Positions 7,098 through 15,252 of a stretch of DNA of 16,109 nt are shown here, piece by piece (the first letter of the stretch is position 1; every line of letters starts with the position of its first letter). Origin of the DNA: Bacteroidales bacterium (GTDB lineage: Bacteria > Bacteroidota > Bacteroidia > Bacteroidales > VadinHA17); assembly GCA_020353115.1 (NCBI GenBank), contig CP070687.1, positions 2,170,140-2,186,248 of the forward strand, read 5' to 3'. The notes under the pieces are model-generated. The model ran no database searches, was not told the origin of the DNA, and worked only from the letters and a program-made list of their open reading frames with translations. The position numbers and the translations under genes are program-made.

Positions 7098-7204
7098 AAT
7101 TACTGGAAATTCGTCTGCAACCTGATTAACCGGAACAGGCCAGCAAGAAAAGTAAATACCATATCATGGATATTCGCTCCTTCCTCACGAAATAGTAATT
7201 TTCC

Positions 7205-7267
7205 AGATCTTCTTATCCCATCAGTAATTTTTGTCCGAAGGAAGATCTTTTTCTACCTGCCGGACAA
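7205..7267. terminator. Possible terminator region between convergent genes
   Basis: The 178-bp gap between the third FKBP stop and the convergent propeller gene contains two overlapping inverted repeats: AGATCTTC (7205-7212) with GAAGATCT (7241-7248), and TTGTCCG (7231-7237) with CGGACAA (7261-7267). T-rich stretches are nearby (TTTTT at 7248-7252). Loops are long (28 and 23 nt), so this is only a candidate for ending transcription from either side. Confidence 0.25.
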
Positions 7268-7275
7268 TTATCCTA

Positions 7276-10200
7276 TTATGGAATCAGGGGATCATACTCT
7301 TTAAAAAAGGATATTTCAGCTTCCGACACAGCCGTTTTGTATTTCTCCCACTCTACTTCAAAGAAGGTATTGATCTTCTCAAGCGTCTCCTCCAGCAACT
7401 TTTCCGATTGTTCAATGGTCCACTTCTGGGTTGTATTCAGCGGATCCGTCTCATTGGTGATGGACCGGACACCTCTCAGCTTGGTGGTTACCAGGTTCGG
7501 ATCCCTGTAGATACCCTGAATATCTTCTTTCGGCAGCAGGATGTCGGAAAGCGCTTTCAACGATTCTTCCGTCTCCCTTGTGACTTCCCTCAGCTTTTTT
7601 ATCGCATCGTTACGATTCCCGGGGATCTGCTTATTAACGGCATTTATGGTTTCTTTACACTCCTTCAGGCGGTCGATTCCGACAGCAAGTTTCTCCATTT
7701 TAATCATAAGTACCTCTGCTATTTCCTGGTTCTTCCTGGCGGTTTCCGGTGAAAAGTCGATTCGCGGATCGGCATTTACCCGGATCATGGCAGAATCGGA
7801 ATGTCCGTTGTATGTCATTCGTATCATGTAGTTACCGGGTAGTGCGATCCCGCCGCCTCCGCGTTCCTGTGATCCTGGCCGTGGTGCAGAAGAGCCGGGA
7901 GACCGGTAACCCTTTTTATCCAAATCCCAGTAGACCCTGTTTACTCCGGTTTTCGGAACCTGTGTCAGTGTTCTGATCACCTTGCCCGTTTCATCGGATA
8001 TTTCGATTTTCACCCTTGTCGTGCTTCGGTTTGAAACGGCACTTCTGCCGCCCGATCCGCCGGATCCTTCAAATCCTCCGAAGCCCTGGCGACCGGAAGG
8101 GATATTCTCCTCATCTTCGCCTTCTTTAACCGAGTAGGTGATCATGGCACCACGTGGTCTGTTTTCACCAGTGAAATAAGCATCCCCGGCTGAGTAGTAA
8201 CCCGGTGAATTCTTGTAATTTGCAACTATTGCTTCCGGTGGATCGAAAACATGGATCTCTTCCTCGAGAAGTTGTAACCCATCCCGGGCCAGCTCACGAA
8301 GCGGCCGGATATCATCCAGAATATAAACGGCACGACCGAAGGTTCCGATAACAAGATCGTGTTCCCTGGGATGGATGACCATATCCATTGTCGAAACCGT
8401 CGGGTATCCGTTGGTCCATTTGGTCCATTTCTGCCCTCTATCGATGCTGGTATACAAACCGAATTCCGTTCCCAAAAACATCAGCTTCGGTTCGACAGGA
8501 TCCTGCTCGAATGAAAGCACATACCCCCAGACCTTTGAATCATCCACAATTCTCTCCCATGTTTTTCCAAAATTTGTGGTATGATAAAGATAGGCCGAAT
8601 AATCGTTTCTGCGATAGTTGTTGACAACTACATAAGCTTCTCCTGCGCTGTACCGGGAAGGATGAATCTGGGGGATCCAGCTTCCGGCTGGAATATCCTT
8701 AAGCCCTTTATTAAGGTTGTTCCAGGATTTACCACCATCCAGAGTCAACTGAAGGTTCCCGTCATCCGTACCAACCCAGATCATATCTTTTTGAACCGGG
8801 CTGGGAGCAATGGCCAGTATGGTTGTATGATTTTCTGCACCGGTAACGTCATATGTCAATCCGCCGCTCTCACCGTACTTCTGTTTTTCAGGATCATTGG
8901 TGGTCAGGTCGGGAGAGATAATTTCCCAGTTCTCGCCACGGTCGGTACTTTTATGTACAAACTGGCTCCCGAAATAGATGGTTCTATTATCGAAAGGATC
9001 GTGTGCAATGGCAGAATTCCAGTGAAACCGGAGGTCTTTACCTTCAGGATGTACAGGTTTTATACTTTTCGTTCTTCCGGCAAGGAGGTCAATCCTGGCT
9101 ACGTTCCCCTGTTGTGACATAGCGTAACAATACCGGGAGTCACTCCGGTCCGGAACGACATCGAATCCATCGCCGCCATAAAGCTGATCCCAGTAAGTGT
9201 TAATAATACCTCCACTGCTCCAGATATAGGCAGGACCTTTCCAGGATCCGTTATCCTGTAGACCTCCATATATGTTATAGGGTTGCTCCAGATCGACATT
9301 GATATGATAGAACTGCCCTAACGGAAGGTTGGTAATAAACTTCCATGTTTCCCCCCTGTCTCTTGTGATAGCCATACCTCCGTCATTCCCTTCGATCATG
9401 AAATTTTGGTTTTCCGGATGGATCCACCAGGCATGATGATCTGGATGGATACTCCTGCTGATAAAAGAACGGAAAGTACGGCCACCGTCTTCACTCACAT
9501 TCACACGTGAAAATAATGTGTATATACGATTTTCATTCATGGGATCAACATAAATATCGGCATAGTAAAAAGGCCGGTCACCGATATTGTTTTCACCGAC
9601 TTTTTGCCAGGTGAAACCACCGTCATCCGACTTGTAAAGGGCATTCTTCTTCGATTCGATCAGTGCATATACCACTTTTGGATTGCTTCTTGCAATGGCG
9701 AGTCCCATTCTTCCCAGTTCTCCTTCAGGCAATCCCTCCTTATTTGTAAGTTTTTTCCAGGTTACCCCTCCGTCAAACGTTACATGGAGCCCTGAACCAG
9801 GACCTCCGGACTTGAAAAACCATGGCCATCTGCGGTGTTCCCACATATTTACAAAGAGTTTGTTGGGATTGGAGGGATCCATAATCATATCACCGACACC
9901 CGTAAGCTCATTGACAAAAAGGATGTGTTGCCAGGTTTTACCTCCATCCGTGGTTTTAAATACTCCCCTTTCCGGATGAGGCCCCCAGGGTGAACCTATT
10001 GCCCCGACATAAACAATATCACCATTATCCGGATGAATAATAATCCGGTGAATATGTCTTGTTTCTTCAAGACCCATAAGTTTCCAGTTCTTTCCGCCGT
10101 CCAGGCTTTTGTAGATACCATACCCTCCGTTCAGGCTGTTCCTTGGATTTCCTTCTCCTGTACCGGCCCAGACAACATCCGGATTTTGCTGGTCAATCGC

Positions 10201-10509
10201 TACGGCACCGATTGAGGCTACCTTTTCACCGTCGAACAGGGGCTTCCACTCAACGCCGCCACTTTCCGATTTCCAGAGACCCCCTGAAGCGGTTCCGGCG
10301 TAAATAACTGCCGGATTACTGAGAACTACATCGATTGCCGTTACCCGGCCACTCATCCCGGCAGGTCCGATGCTCCTTGTTTTCAAATCTTTGAGCTTGT
10401 CCATATCCAGATCCTGGGTCGCGGCCGGCAAAACCAGGAGAAAGATCGAAAGTGAAAATAAAAATTCCCGCTTTCCGCGGATAATGATTTTGATAAGGTA
10501 ATTTTTCAT
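7276..10509 (-). CDS. Large secreted Asp-box beta-propeller protein (VPS10/sortilin-like, 'glycosyl hydrolase BNR' type)
   Basis: This is a 1077-residue exported protein. The first 32 residues form a basic then hydrophobic signal peptide ending near AATQ. Residues about 40-735 form a beta-propeller region with at least eleven Asp-box repeats (S/T-x-D-G-G-x-T-W) starting at 81, 135, 186, 244, 294, 339, 382, 521, 589, 644 and 688. The family is widespread in Bacteroidota and is annotated as VPS10-domain or BNR sialidase-like. No sialidase RIP motif or catalytic Arg triad was recognised, so enzymatic activity is unproven. A Gly/Ser-rich linker (about 808-825) leads to a beta-sandwich-like domain (830-912, ending with PGNYMIRMTY) and a charged, helical C-terminal part (about 920-1077). 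No type IX sorting domain is visible at the C-terminus. It is last in a minus-strand series, 298 bp after the GH140-like gene. Confidence 0.88.
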   Translation of the reverse strand: MKNYLIKIIIRGKREFLFSLSIFLLVLPAATQDLDMDKLKDLKTRSIGPAGMSGRVTAIDVVLSNPAVIYAGTASGGLWKSESGGVEWKPLFDGEKVASIGAVAIDQQNPDVVWAGTGEGNPRNSLNGGYGIYKSLDGGKNWKLMGLEETRHIHRIIIHPDNGDIVYVGAIGSPWGPHPERGVFKTTDGGKTWQHILFVNELTGVGDMIMDPSNPNKLFVNMWEHRRWPWFFKSGGPGSGLHVTFDGGVTWKKLTNKEGLPEGELGRMGLAIARSNPKVVYALIESKKNALYKSDDGGFTWQKVGENNIGDRPFYYADIYVDPMNENRIYTLFSRVNVSEDGGRTFRSFISRSIHPDHHAWWIHPENQNFMIEGNDGGMAITRDRGETWKFITNLPLGQFYHINVDLEQPYNIYGGLQDNGSWKGPAYIWSSGGIINTYWDQLYGGDGFDVVPDRSDSRYCYAMSQQGNVARIDLLAGRTKSIKPVHPEGKDLRFHWNSAIAHDPFDNRTIYFGSQFVHKSTDRGENWEIISPDLTTNDPEKQKYGESGGLTYDVTGAENHTTILAIAPSPVQKDMIWVGTDDGNLQLTLDGGKSWNNLNKGLKDIPAGSWIPQIHPSRYSAGEAYVVVNNYRRNDYSAYLYHTTNFGKTWERIVDDSKVWGYVLSFEQDPVEPKLMFLGTEFGLYTSIDRGQKWTKWTNGYPTVSTMDMVIHPREHDLVIGTFGRAVYILDDIRPLRELARDGLQLLEEEIHVFDPPEAIVANYKNSPGYYSAGDAYFTGENRPRGAMITYSVKEGEDEENIPSGRQGFGGFEGSGGSGGRSAVSNRSTTRVKIEISDETGKVIRTLTQVPKTGVNRVYWDLDKKGYRSPGSSAPRPGSQERGGGGIALPGNYMIRMTYNGHSDSAMIRVNADPRIDFSPETARKNQEIAEVLMIKMEKLAVGIDRLKECKETINAVNKQIPGNRNDAIKKLREVTRETEESLKALSDILLPKEDIQGIYRDPNLVTTKLRGVRSITNETDPLNTTQKWTIEQSEKLLEETLEKINTFFEVEWEKYKTAVSEAEISFFKEYDPLIP

Positions 10510-10620
10510 AGGTCTGTAGTTTGTAATTTAAATGCAATAATATAAAAAAGCTAAATGCTAAATTAGGAAAAATGAAAACAACCGCATTGTTTGAAGCCCG
10601 GGTATTTTCCCTTAATATCA

Positions 10621-10630
10621 CCCCCCCCCC
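10621..10630. repeat. C10 homopolymer (G10 on the coding strand of the propeller gene)
   Basis: Ten consecutive C residues lie 112-121 bp upstream of the propeller gene start, within the 298-bp gap between it and the GH140-like gene. Poly-G/C tracts of this length are prone to slipped-strand mispairing. In a promoter or leader they can alter expression by phase variation. No clear promoter boxes were found around it. Confidence 0.9.
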
Positions 10631-10807
10631 ACGGATTATCAAACAGGTATACCGGAAACGAGAAATCGTATCATCAATTTGAACTCCTGACAACTTTTGA
10701 AGTTAGCCTTTCCGCTCCGGAAGACGTTAAATTCCTGTAAACAAGCATACGGATTAAATATTGAAAGTTCCGGGACTACGGTCACCTCTTTTTTAGAAGC
10801 ATATCAA

Positions 10808-12109
10808 TCATTTTTCCTGGCCGTCACCGTTGTTGCCAGCAGCTTTCAATATCAATATTGCATCTTCCAGTTCTTCGGGTGTTGAAAAGGACCTTACTCC
10901 TGTATTCGGGAAATTACCGGCCATAACCGAATTGCCGGTTTCCGGATTGATCCAGAATGCGTTCACTGAATTTCCAGAGGCAATCTTATTCATATTGATG
11001 GAAAATGAGGTTTTACCGGCCAGATACACCATAATCCATTTTCCGTCTTTATGACGGGCAGCCAGGTTCAGTATTTTTCCGGTAGTTTTGCCTCCGCTTG
11101 CAAATACGGTCTGATCGGGAACGAGAAACCACCATTCATCCAGGTCAAGAAATATTTTTTTCAGGATGCCCATTTGAATGGCTCCTGGTGCATCCAGGGC
11201 TTTTTCCCATGTAGGTAACACACGCCAGCTGTCATTGTGTCCATAGGTATGATGAACTCCGGCAAGATAGGAATAATAGGCCTGTCTGCGAATCCATAAT
11301 GGAGTCACTTCAAACCCATACTCCGAGCCCTGTTCATAAGCGCCTTCAGCCATGAGTACCGGTTTTACGGGCTCGAGGTTATAATCATGAGTCACCATCG
11401 GATAGATGAGATCCACGGCATTCCATGTTTGCATGGAGTTATAATCCAGCCATTCTTCCCGGTGAATGAAGCTGGAAGAGAAGGGAGCCGGATCCGGCTT
11501 GAAAGTAATTTTGTGTGTCCCCCCGTCTCCTTCATGAAGACCAGCAGCCAACTCCCGCAGAATGGGTACAAACTCTTCTTTAGCCTCAGGTGTCATGGAC
11601 CAAACGATGTTTGGCATATCCCTGTATCGCTGAGCCAGCCACTTCGCCCATGACCGGGCATTCTCAAGGGTAATACATTTCCGGTACCGCTGATGATACA
11701 GGGTAACTGAAATTATCATGTTATTTTCGCGGGCTATACGGATCACGGAATCCACTCGTAAAAAATATGCCTCGTTAGGTGTGAGAGGATTATCATTAAA
11801 CCAGGGTTTGTCGCCATATATATTGGCCTGTGTACCGTCTCCGACGCCCATGAGCATAGCCTGAACAAATACAAAACCCTTGCTGTTTGCATTTTCAAGG
11901 ATTGTCCTGGCTTCACCGACCGTGTATTCCCGGAAAATCTGCCATTGAGTTGTGCCCAGCCAGAAAACGGGATTGTTGTTACGGTCTGCAAAATACCTTC
12001 CGTTTTCACTGATCTTAACCGGGAAAACAGGATGCTGAGCCCGAAGACCCGATACGGAAATGAAAACGAAACATATTAAAAAAACGGTTTTAAATGTTGC
12101 TGCATTCAT
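10808..12109 (-). CDS. Secreted DUF4038 / GH140-like glycoside hydrolase with PF12904-like C-terminal domain
   Basis: This 433-residue protein has a signal peptide (residues 1-24, ending GLRAQ). A TIM-barrel DUF4038 domain spans about 28-325: it opens with the typical FADRNNNPVFWLGTTQW segment (40-56), followed by NSKGFVFVQAMLMG (75-88) and PVLMAEGAYE (250-259). A small C-terminal domain (about 345-422, with WIMVYLAGKTSFSI and FWINPETGN) resembles the 'putative collagen-binding' domain PF12904 usually fused to DUF4038. The characterised GH140 enzyme is a Bacteroides apiosidase acting on rhamnogalacturonan II. Glu255 fits the catalytic nucleophile. Where relatives have a GGD-type acid/base motif, this protein reads VWSMTPEAKEEF (169-180), so Glu175 might substitute or specificity may differ. 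It begins 48 bp after the AKR-like gene, in probable operon. The substrate is unknown. Confidence 0.85.
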   Translation of the reverse strand: MNAATFKTVFLICFVFISVSGLRAQHPVFPVKISENGRYFADRNNNPVFWLGTTQWQIFREYTVGEARTILENANSKGFVFVQAMLMGVGDGTQANIYGDKPWFNDNPLTPNEAYFLRVDSVIRIARENNMIISVTLYHQRYRKCITLENARSWAKWLAQRYRDMPNIVWSMTPEAKEEFVPILRELAAGLHEGDGGTHKITFKPDPAPFSSSFIHREEWLDYNSMQTWNAVDLIYPMVTHDYNLEPVKPVLMAEGAYEQGSEYGFEVTPLWIRRQAYYSYLAGVHHTYGHNDSWRVLPTWEKALDAPGAIQMGILKKIFLDLDEWWFLVPDQTVFASGGKTTGKILNLAARHKDGKWIMVYLAGKTSFSINMNKIASGNSVNAFWINPETGNSVMAGNFPNTGVRSFSTPEELEDAILILKAAGNNGDGQEK

Positions 12110-12157
12110 TGTATTGTTGGTGTTATGATTGAATATTGCGAATACGTATCCTGAAAG

Positions 12158-13291
12158 TCAAACCCTCCAATCCCTGATTCTGCAAATTCGACTCCGTATG
12201 TCGACTCCATTCGGGCAAAGAACAGAACAGTTATCACATTTGTGACATGATATCTGTCGTCTTTTTTCAGGAATTAATAAAAGACTGGATCTTGCACGAC
12301 CAACATCCCTGTAACCTTCCAGGTACATAGCAGTACGGACCAGGTCTGATATTGCCAGTCCTTTCGGACATTTTCCTTCACAGGTACCACACATGCGGCA
12401 GAAGTTCCGGGAATTGTAGGAAACCATCGTCCGGAGTAATTCCCGGTCTTCCTCTGAAAGTGATTGTTTTACAGCTGCTACATTTTGCTCCACCTGTTCT
12501 ATTGTATTCATAATTACCGGGAAAGTATGAATCCTTTCATCGGCAGCCAACCAGCGGAGTAAGGCATCCGGTTTCTTCACGGTATTCTCATAAAATCTGC
12601 CGGCCAGCGGTTTCATGGGGGTGATGCCCAAACCTGCATTATATAACATATCCAGGTTATTGCTGTCATCGGGTGATGACAGGTAATTATACGTAATCAT
12701 AACAACATCAATCGGGGATTCCGGAAGGGTAAGATGTGTAATATCCTGATCAAGACCATGGGTGGTAATACCGGCCCATCGAATTTTACCGGCTTTTCTT
12801 GCAATGGTGACGGCTTCTTTAAACTCGCTCAGTACTTCTGGTCTGGGAGTCATGACAAACCAAATGTCTAAATGGCCAAAGCCGGATTGCTGCAGATAGT
12901 TGTCCAGGTCTTCCAGTAATATAGTTTGCGAAGCCTTGGGATATGACATATAAGCGATATGAATTTGTTTTCGGAAGGGAAGCAGGGCTGCGCATGCTTC
13001 AAGATTGTAAACCGGGTCACTGTCACCCATGTGAAAATAATTTACCCCCAGTTCGACCGCTCGCTGATAAACCGCTTTATTCTTCACTTGTGTAGATCCG
13101 AATCCCAATACTGAAACAGATAGTTTCGTACGGCCAAGTAAACGTTTCGGTATCCCGGGTGAATTAGGTTTGCAATTGATGTCCGAAAGAATTGAGAAGC
13201 CAAATACTGTCCCGATACCTGTACCGGTTACGGTTTTTAAAAAATCCCTTCTGTTTACCGCGTGCTTATCTTTTGATTTTTTTTTAATCAT
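12158..13291 (-). CDS. Tat-exported aldo/keto-reductase-like protein with two [4Fe-4S] motifs
   Basis: This 377-residue protein has a twin-arginine motif (NRRDFLKT, 13-20) and hydrophobic stretch, then an AKR TIM barrel at about 47-295 (LGRTKLSVSVLGFGSTQVK, IRWAGITTHG at 170-179, GITPMKPLAG). Two ferredoxin-type Cys motifs follow: C298-x2-C301-x2-C304-x3-C308-P and C349-x2-C352-x2-C355-x3-C359-P, each fit to bind a [4Fe-4S] cluster. Aligned by eye with related Tat AKR-ferredoxin proteins, the catalytic tetrad is not kept: Asp becomes His87, Tyr becomes Asp92 (a Tyr95 lies nearby), Lys becomes Met115 and His becomes Met147. Classical NADPH-dependent carbonyl reduction is therefore doubtful and an electron-transfer or altered redox role is possible. 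It lies 160 bp downstream of the OYE gene and 48 bp upstream of the GH140-like gene. A Cys40 after the hydrophobic stretch could be a lipidation site, but the lipobox is poor. Confidence 0.88.
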   Translation of the reverse strand: MIKKKSKDKHAVNRRDFLKTVTGTGIGTVFGFSILSDINCKPNSPGIPKRLLGRTKLSVSVLGFGSTQVKNKAVYQRAVELGVNYFHMGDSDPVYNLEACAALLPFRKQIHIAYMSYPKASQTILLEDLDNYLQQSGFGHLDIWFVMTPRPEVLSEFKEAVTIARKAGKIRWAGITTHGLDQDITHLTLPESPIDVVMITYNYLSSPDDSNNLDMLYNAGLGITPMKPLAGRFYENTVKKPDALLRWLAADERIHTFPVIMNTIEQVEQNVAAVKQSLSEEDRELLRTMVSYNSRNFCRMCGTCEGKCPKGLAISDLVRTAMYLEGYRDVGRARSSLLLIPEKRRQISCHKCDNCSVLCPNGVDIRSRICRIRDWRV

Positions 13292-13451
13292 AGTTGCTAC
13301 TCTTTCATTAATAGGTATGAGTCAATATATCTGAGAGTCACTATATCCGTTTAACATACCCGGTTTACCTGCATGAACCAGCCCTGTATAAATTACAGAG
13401 AGTGGTTGTGGCTCTTTACAAGAATGACGGTTATAAGTTCCAGTAATTTCT

Positions 13452-14654
13452 TTATTGTTCCAGACGGCAGCGGGTTGCTGATCCTTTTCCTAAAAAGCTT
13501 AAACAGCTGTTACAGGAGACACATGTACATTCCTCCGAGCCGGTGCCTTCCAGCCATCGGTTTGGCAAACCGGGCTCACGGATAAAAGGTCTGGCAAAGC
13601 CGAAAAAATCCACTTTGCCATTCTGAGCGATTTCTTCAATAAGCTCAATTGATTTGTTGCCACCGGTGAGTATTACCGGTATGTCCAGGTTGAGTCTTTC
13701 CATGTATTTCAGATAATAGGATTGCTTCTCAATATCATCAAGCTCCGTCCGGCACGTATCGTTACCGCTCACTTCTATCGCATCCACACCGGTCTTTGCA
13801 ATCTCATTAGCCAGAGCAGGAAAGTTGTTTATGTCAATTCCTCCTTCCACATTGTCGTTGCAGTTCATCTTTATAAGTATTGGGAAATCTGTACCTAATT
13901 GTTGACGAACCTGGGCAACGATCTCTCGTACTATTGTCACTCTTTTGTGCATCGAACCGCCATATTTATCGTTTCGTCGGTTTGTATAGGGAGACAGGAA
14001 CGAACTCAGGAGGTAACCGTGAGCGCAGTGAATCTCTATACCGTCGAATCCTGCTTCCTGAACACGCCTCGCTGCTTCAGTAAAGTGAGTTACTATATTT
14101 TCGATCTCATCCGTCGATAAAACACGCGTCTCCCTTATGGTATTGGGCCAGCGAAATGCTGAAGGTGCAACAGGATGTTCAACATCTGCCTTCATTCCGG
14201 CATGACTGATCTGTGCAACCACCTTACAACCATTCCCTGCCTGATGGACTACATCGGCGATTTTACGAATGGATGATACAAACCTGTCTTTATAAATGCA
14301 TGTCTGGGTAGGTTCGGCTCTGCCTTCTTCCATAACCGCAATATGACCGCTGATAATCAGGCCAACACCTCCTTTGCCAAGTGCATTATGGATAGCCGCT
14401 CCCGAATCTGAGAACTCGCATCCAGGAGCTGAACCTTCTGCTGTTGCTGCTCTTACAAGACGATTCTTAAGACGCATATTTCCTATATGGCCTTCAGAGA
14501 AAACCATATAATGATCCCGTCGTTCTTTTGAAGCTCTCTCATTATTCCCGGATTCTGCCGGTGCAAAAGCAGATAGAGATCTGCCGCCTAAAATAGTAAG
14601 GGCTGTACATGTCTGGAGGAATTTTCTTCGTGACGTTCCTGTTTTCTTTTTCAT
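13452..14654 (-). CDS. Tat-exported Old Yellow Enzyme-type NADH:flavin oxidoreductase with C-terminal Cys cluster
   Basis: This 400-residue protein has a twin-arginine signal (TSRRKFLQ, 7-14, then a hydrophobic stretch to about Ala31). The rest is an OYE-like FMN-binding TIM barrel at about 47-365: RLKNRLVRAATAEG (61-74, the NR-x-VR-x-AT subgroup), AQISHAG (147-153), EIHCAHGYLLSSFLSPYTN (207-225) with NDKYGGS (228-234), and VILTGGN plus FFGFARPFI for FMN phosphate binding. It ends with C378-x2-C381-x2-C384-x11-C396, like the [4Fe-4S] motif joining the OYE and FAD/NAD domains in 2,4-dienoyl-CoA reductase and bile-acid BaiCD/BaiH-type enzymes. The protein stops four residues after the last Cys, so the usual FAD/NAD(P) domains are absent and an external electron donor is implied. 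It is the promoter-proximal gene of the minus-strand accessory block. The substrate is unknown. Confidence 0.9.
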   Translation of the reverse strand: MKKKTGTSRRKFLQTCTALTILGGRSLSAFAPAESGNNERASKERRDHYMVFSEGHIGNMRLKNRLVRAATAEGSAPGCEFSDSGAAIHNALGKGGVGLIISGHIAVMEEGRAEPTQTCIYKDRFVSSIRKIADVVHQAGNGCKVVAQISHAGMKADVEHPVAPSAFRWPNTIRETRVLSTDEIENIVTHFTEAARRVQEAGFDGIEIHCAHGYLLSSFLSPYTNRRNDKYGGSMHKRVTIVREIVAQVRQQLGTDFPILIKMNCNDNVEGGIDINNFPALANEIAKTGVDAIEVSGNDTCRTELDDIEKQSYYLKYMERLNLDIPVILTGGNKSIELIEEIAQNGKVDFFGFARPFIREPGLPNRWLEGTGSEECTCVSCNSCLSFLGKGSATRCRLEQ

Positions 14655-15252
14655 GTTTTTGACTTCCTCTCTTTAATGCCTGACCGATAAACTGAGAATT
14701 CCCTTGTCATCGGTCTCTGCCTAAATGGTTTATTAATGTTATACTGTTAAATCATTGAACCGGCAGGAGATTAAGGTATATCAGTTTCATCTTTGCACTT
14801 TTAATTTTGTCCATCTTATTTAATTCTTCCTGCTTTAATGAGACTGAATGTTTCCGGATAATTGCCCCGGACCGCGTCAGGGAACTGCATTCAGCCAATT
14901 GTCAGGTTTTGTTATTCTGTTCTACAGTAATTTTTACTTGCAGGTATGTCCTTCTTCAAGATACCGGATAGCATCATTGACCTTAAATTATATGACAACG
15001 TCTGTCTATAACGGGATTTGGTATACCGGCTTCGGGCAGCTCTGTAAGAAAGTCATATCCTTTTTATTTGTCTTCATCTTTCCCATGAAACCCGGTATTA
15101 TCCTCACGGTCATTGAAATCCATGCCCCCTTATTCTTTATTAACTATTGTTCTCATTAATATGCCTACAGGGTTTCCAGGATTAGATCATTTTCAGTTCA
15201 GGTCATTATAATTTTTCTTATAAGTTTGTAAACCTGAAGGTTACGGGAAATA
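14655..15252. other. 598-bp intergenic gap
   Basis: I see no convincing gene here. A plus-strand frame at 14848-15159 could encode 103 residues rich in Phe, Tyr, Ile and Cys, but it has no recognisable family, domain or start context. A TAATTTTG element (exact -7 consensus) occurs at 14802-14809 on the plus strand without a matching -33 box. The region should hold the promoter of the OYE-AKR-GH140 series at its left end and the 3' end of the RsmI-like transcript at its right end, but neither is clearly marked. Confidence 0.5.
15197..15238 (-). terminator. Possible 3' hairpin of the RsmI-like gene
   Basis: TTCAGGT (15197-15203) pairs with ACCTGAA (15232-15238), around a 28-nt AT-rich spacer that itself contains two TTATAA palindromes. 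It begins 15 bp beyond the stop codon of the RsmI-like gene. No T-run follows on the minus strand, so intrinsic termination is uncertain. Confidence 0.25.

Noticed and set aside
8581..9117. Plus-strand 178-codon frame inside the propeller gene.
   Set aside because: It lies wholly antisense to a well-supported gene with clear Asp-box repeats; long antisense frames are expected there.
7276..10509. Calling the propeller protein a sialidase because of its Asp boxes.
   Set aside because: Asp boxes are structural. The RIP motif and catalytic Arg/Tyr/Glu set of sialidases were not found.
10316..10693. Minus-strand 125-codon frame that crosses the G10 tract and overlaps the propeller gene start.
   Set aside because: Most of its C-terminal third is the propeller gene in another frame and the N-terminal part has no family resemblance. 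A phase-variable coding switch there is not supported.
14848..15159. Plus-strand 103-codon frame in the gap left of the RsmI-like gene, with TAATTTTG 38 bp upstream.
   Set aside because: Composition is rich in aromatic residues and Cys with no domain or signal-like pattern, and no clear start context. It looks like a chance open frame.
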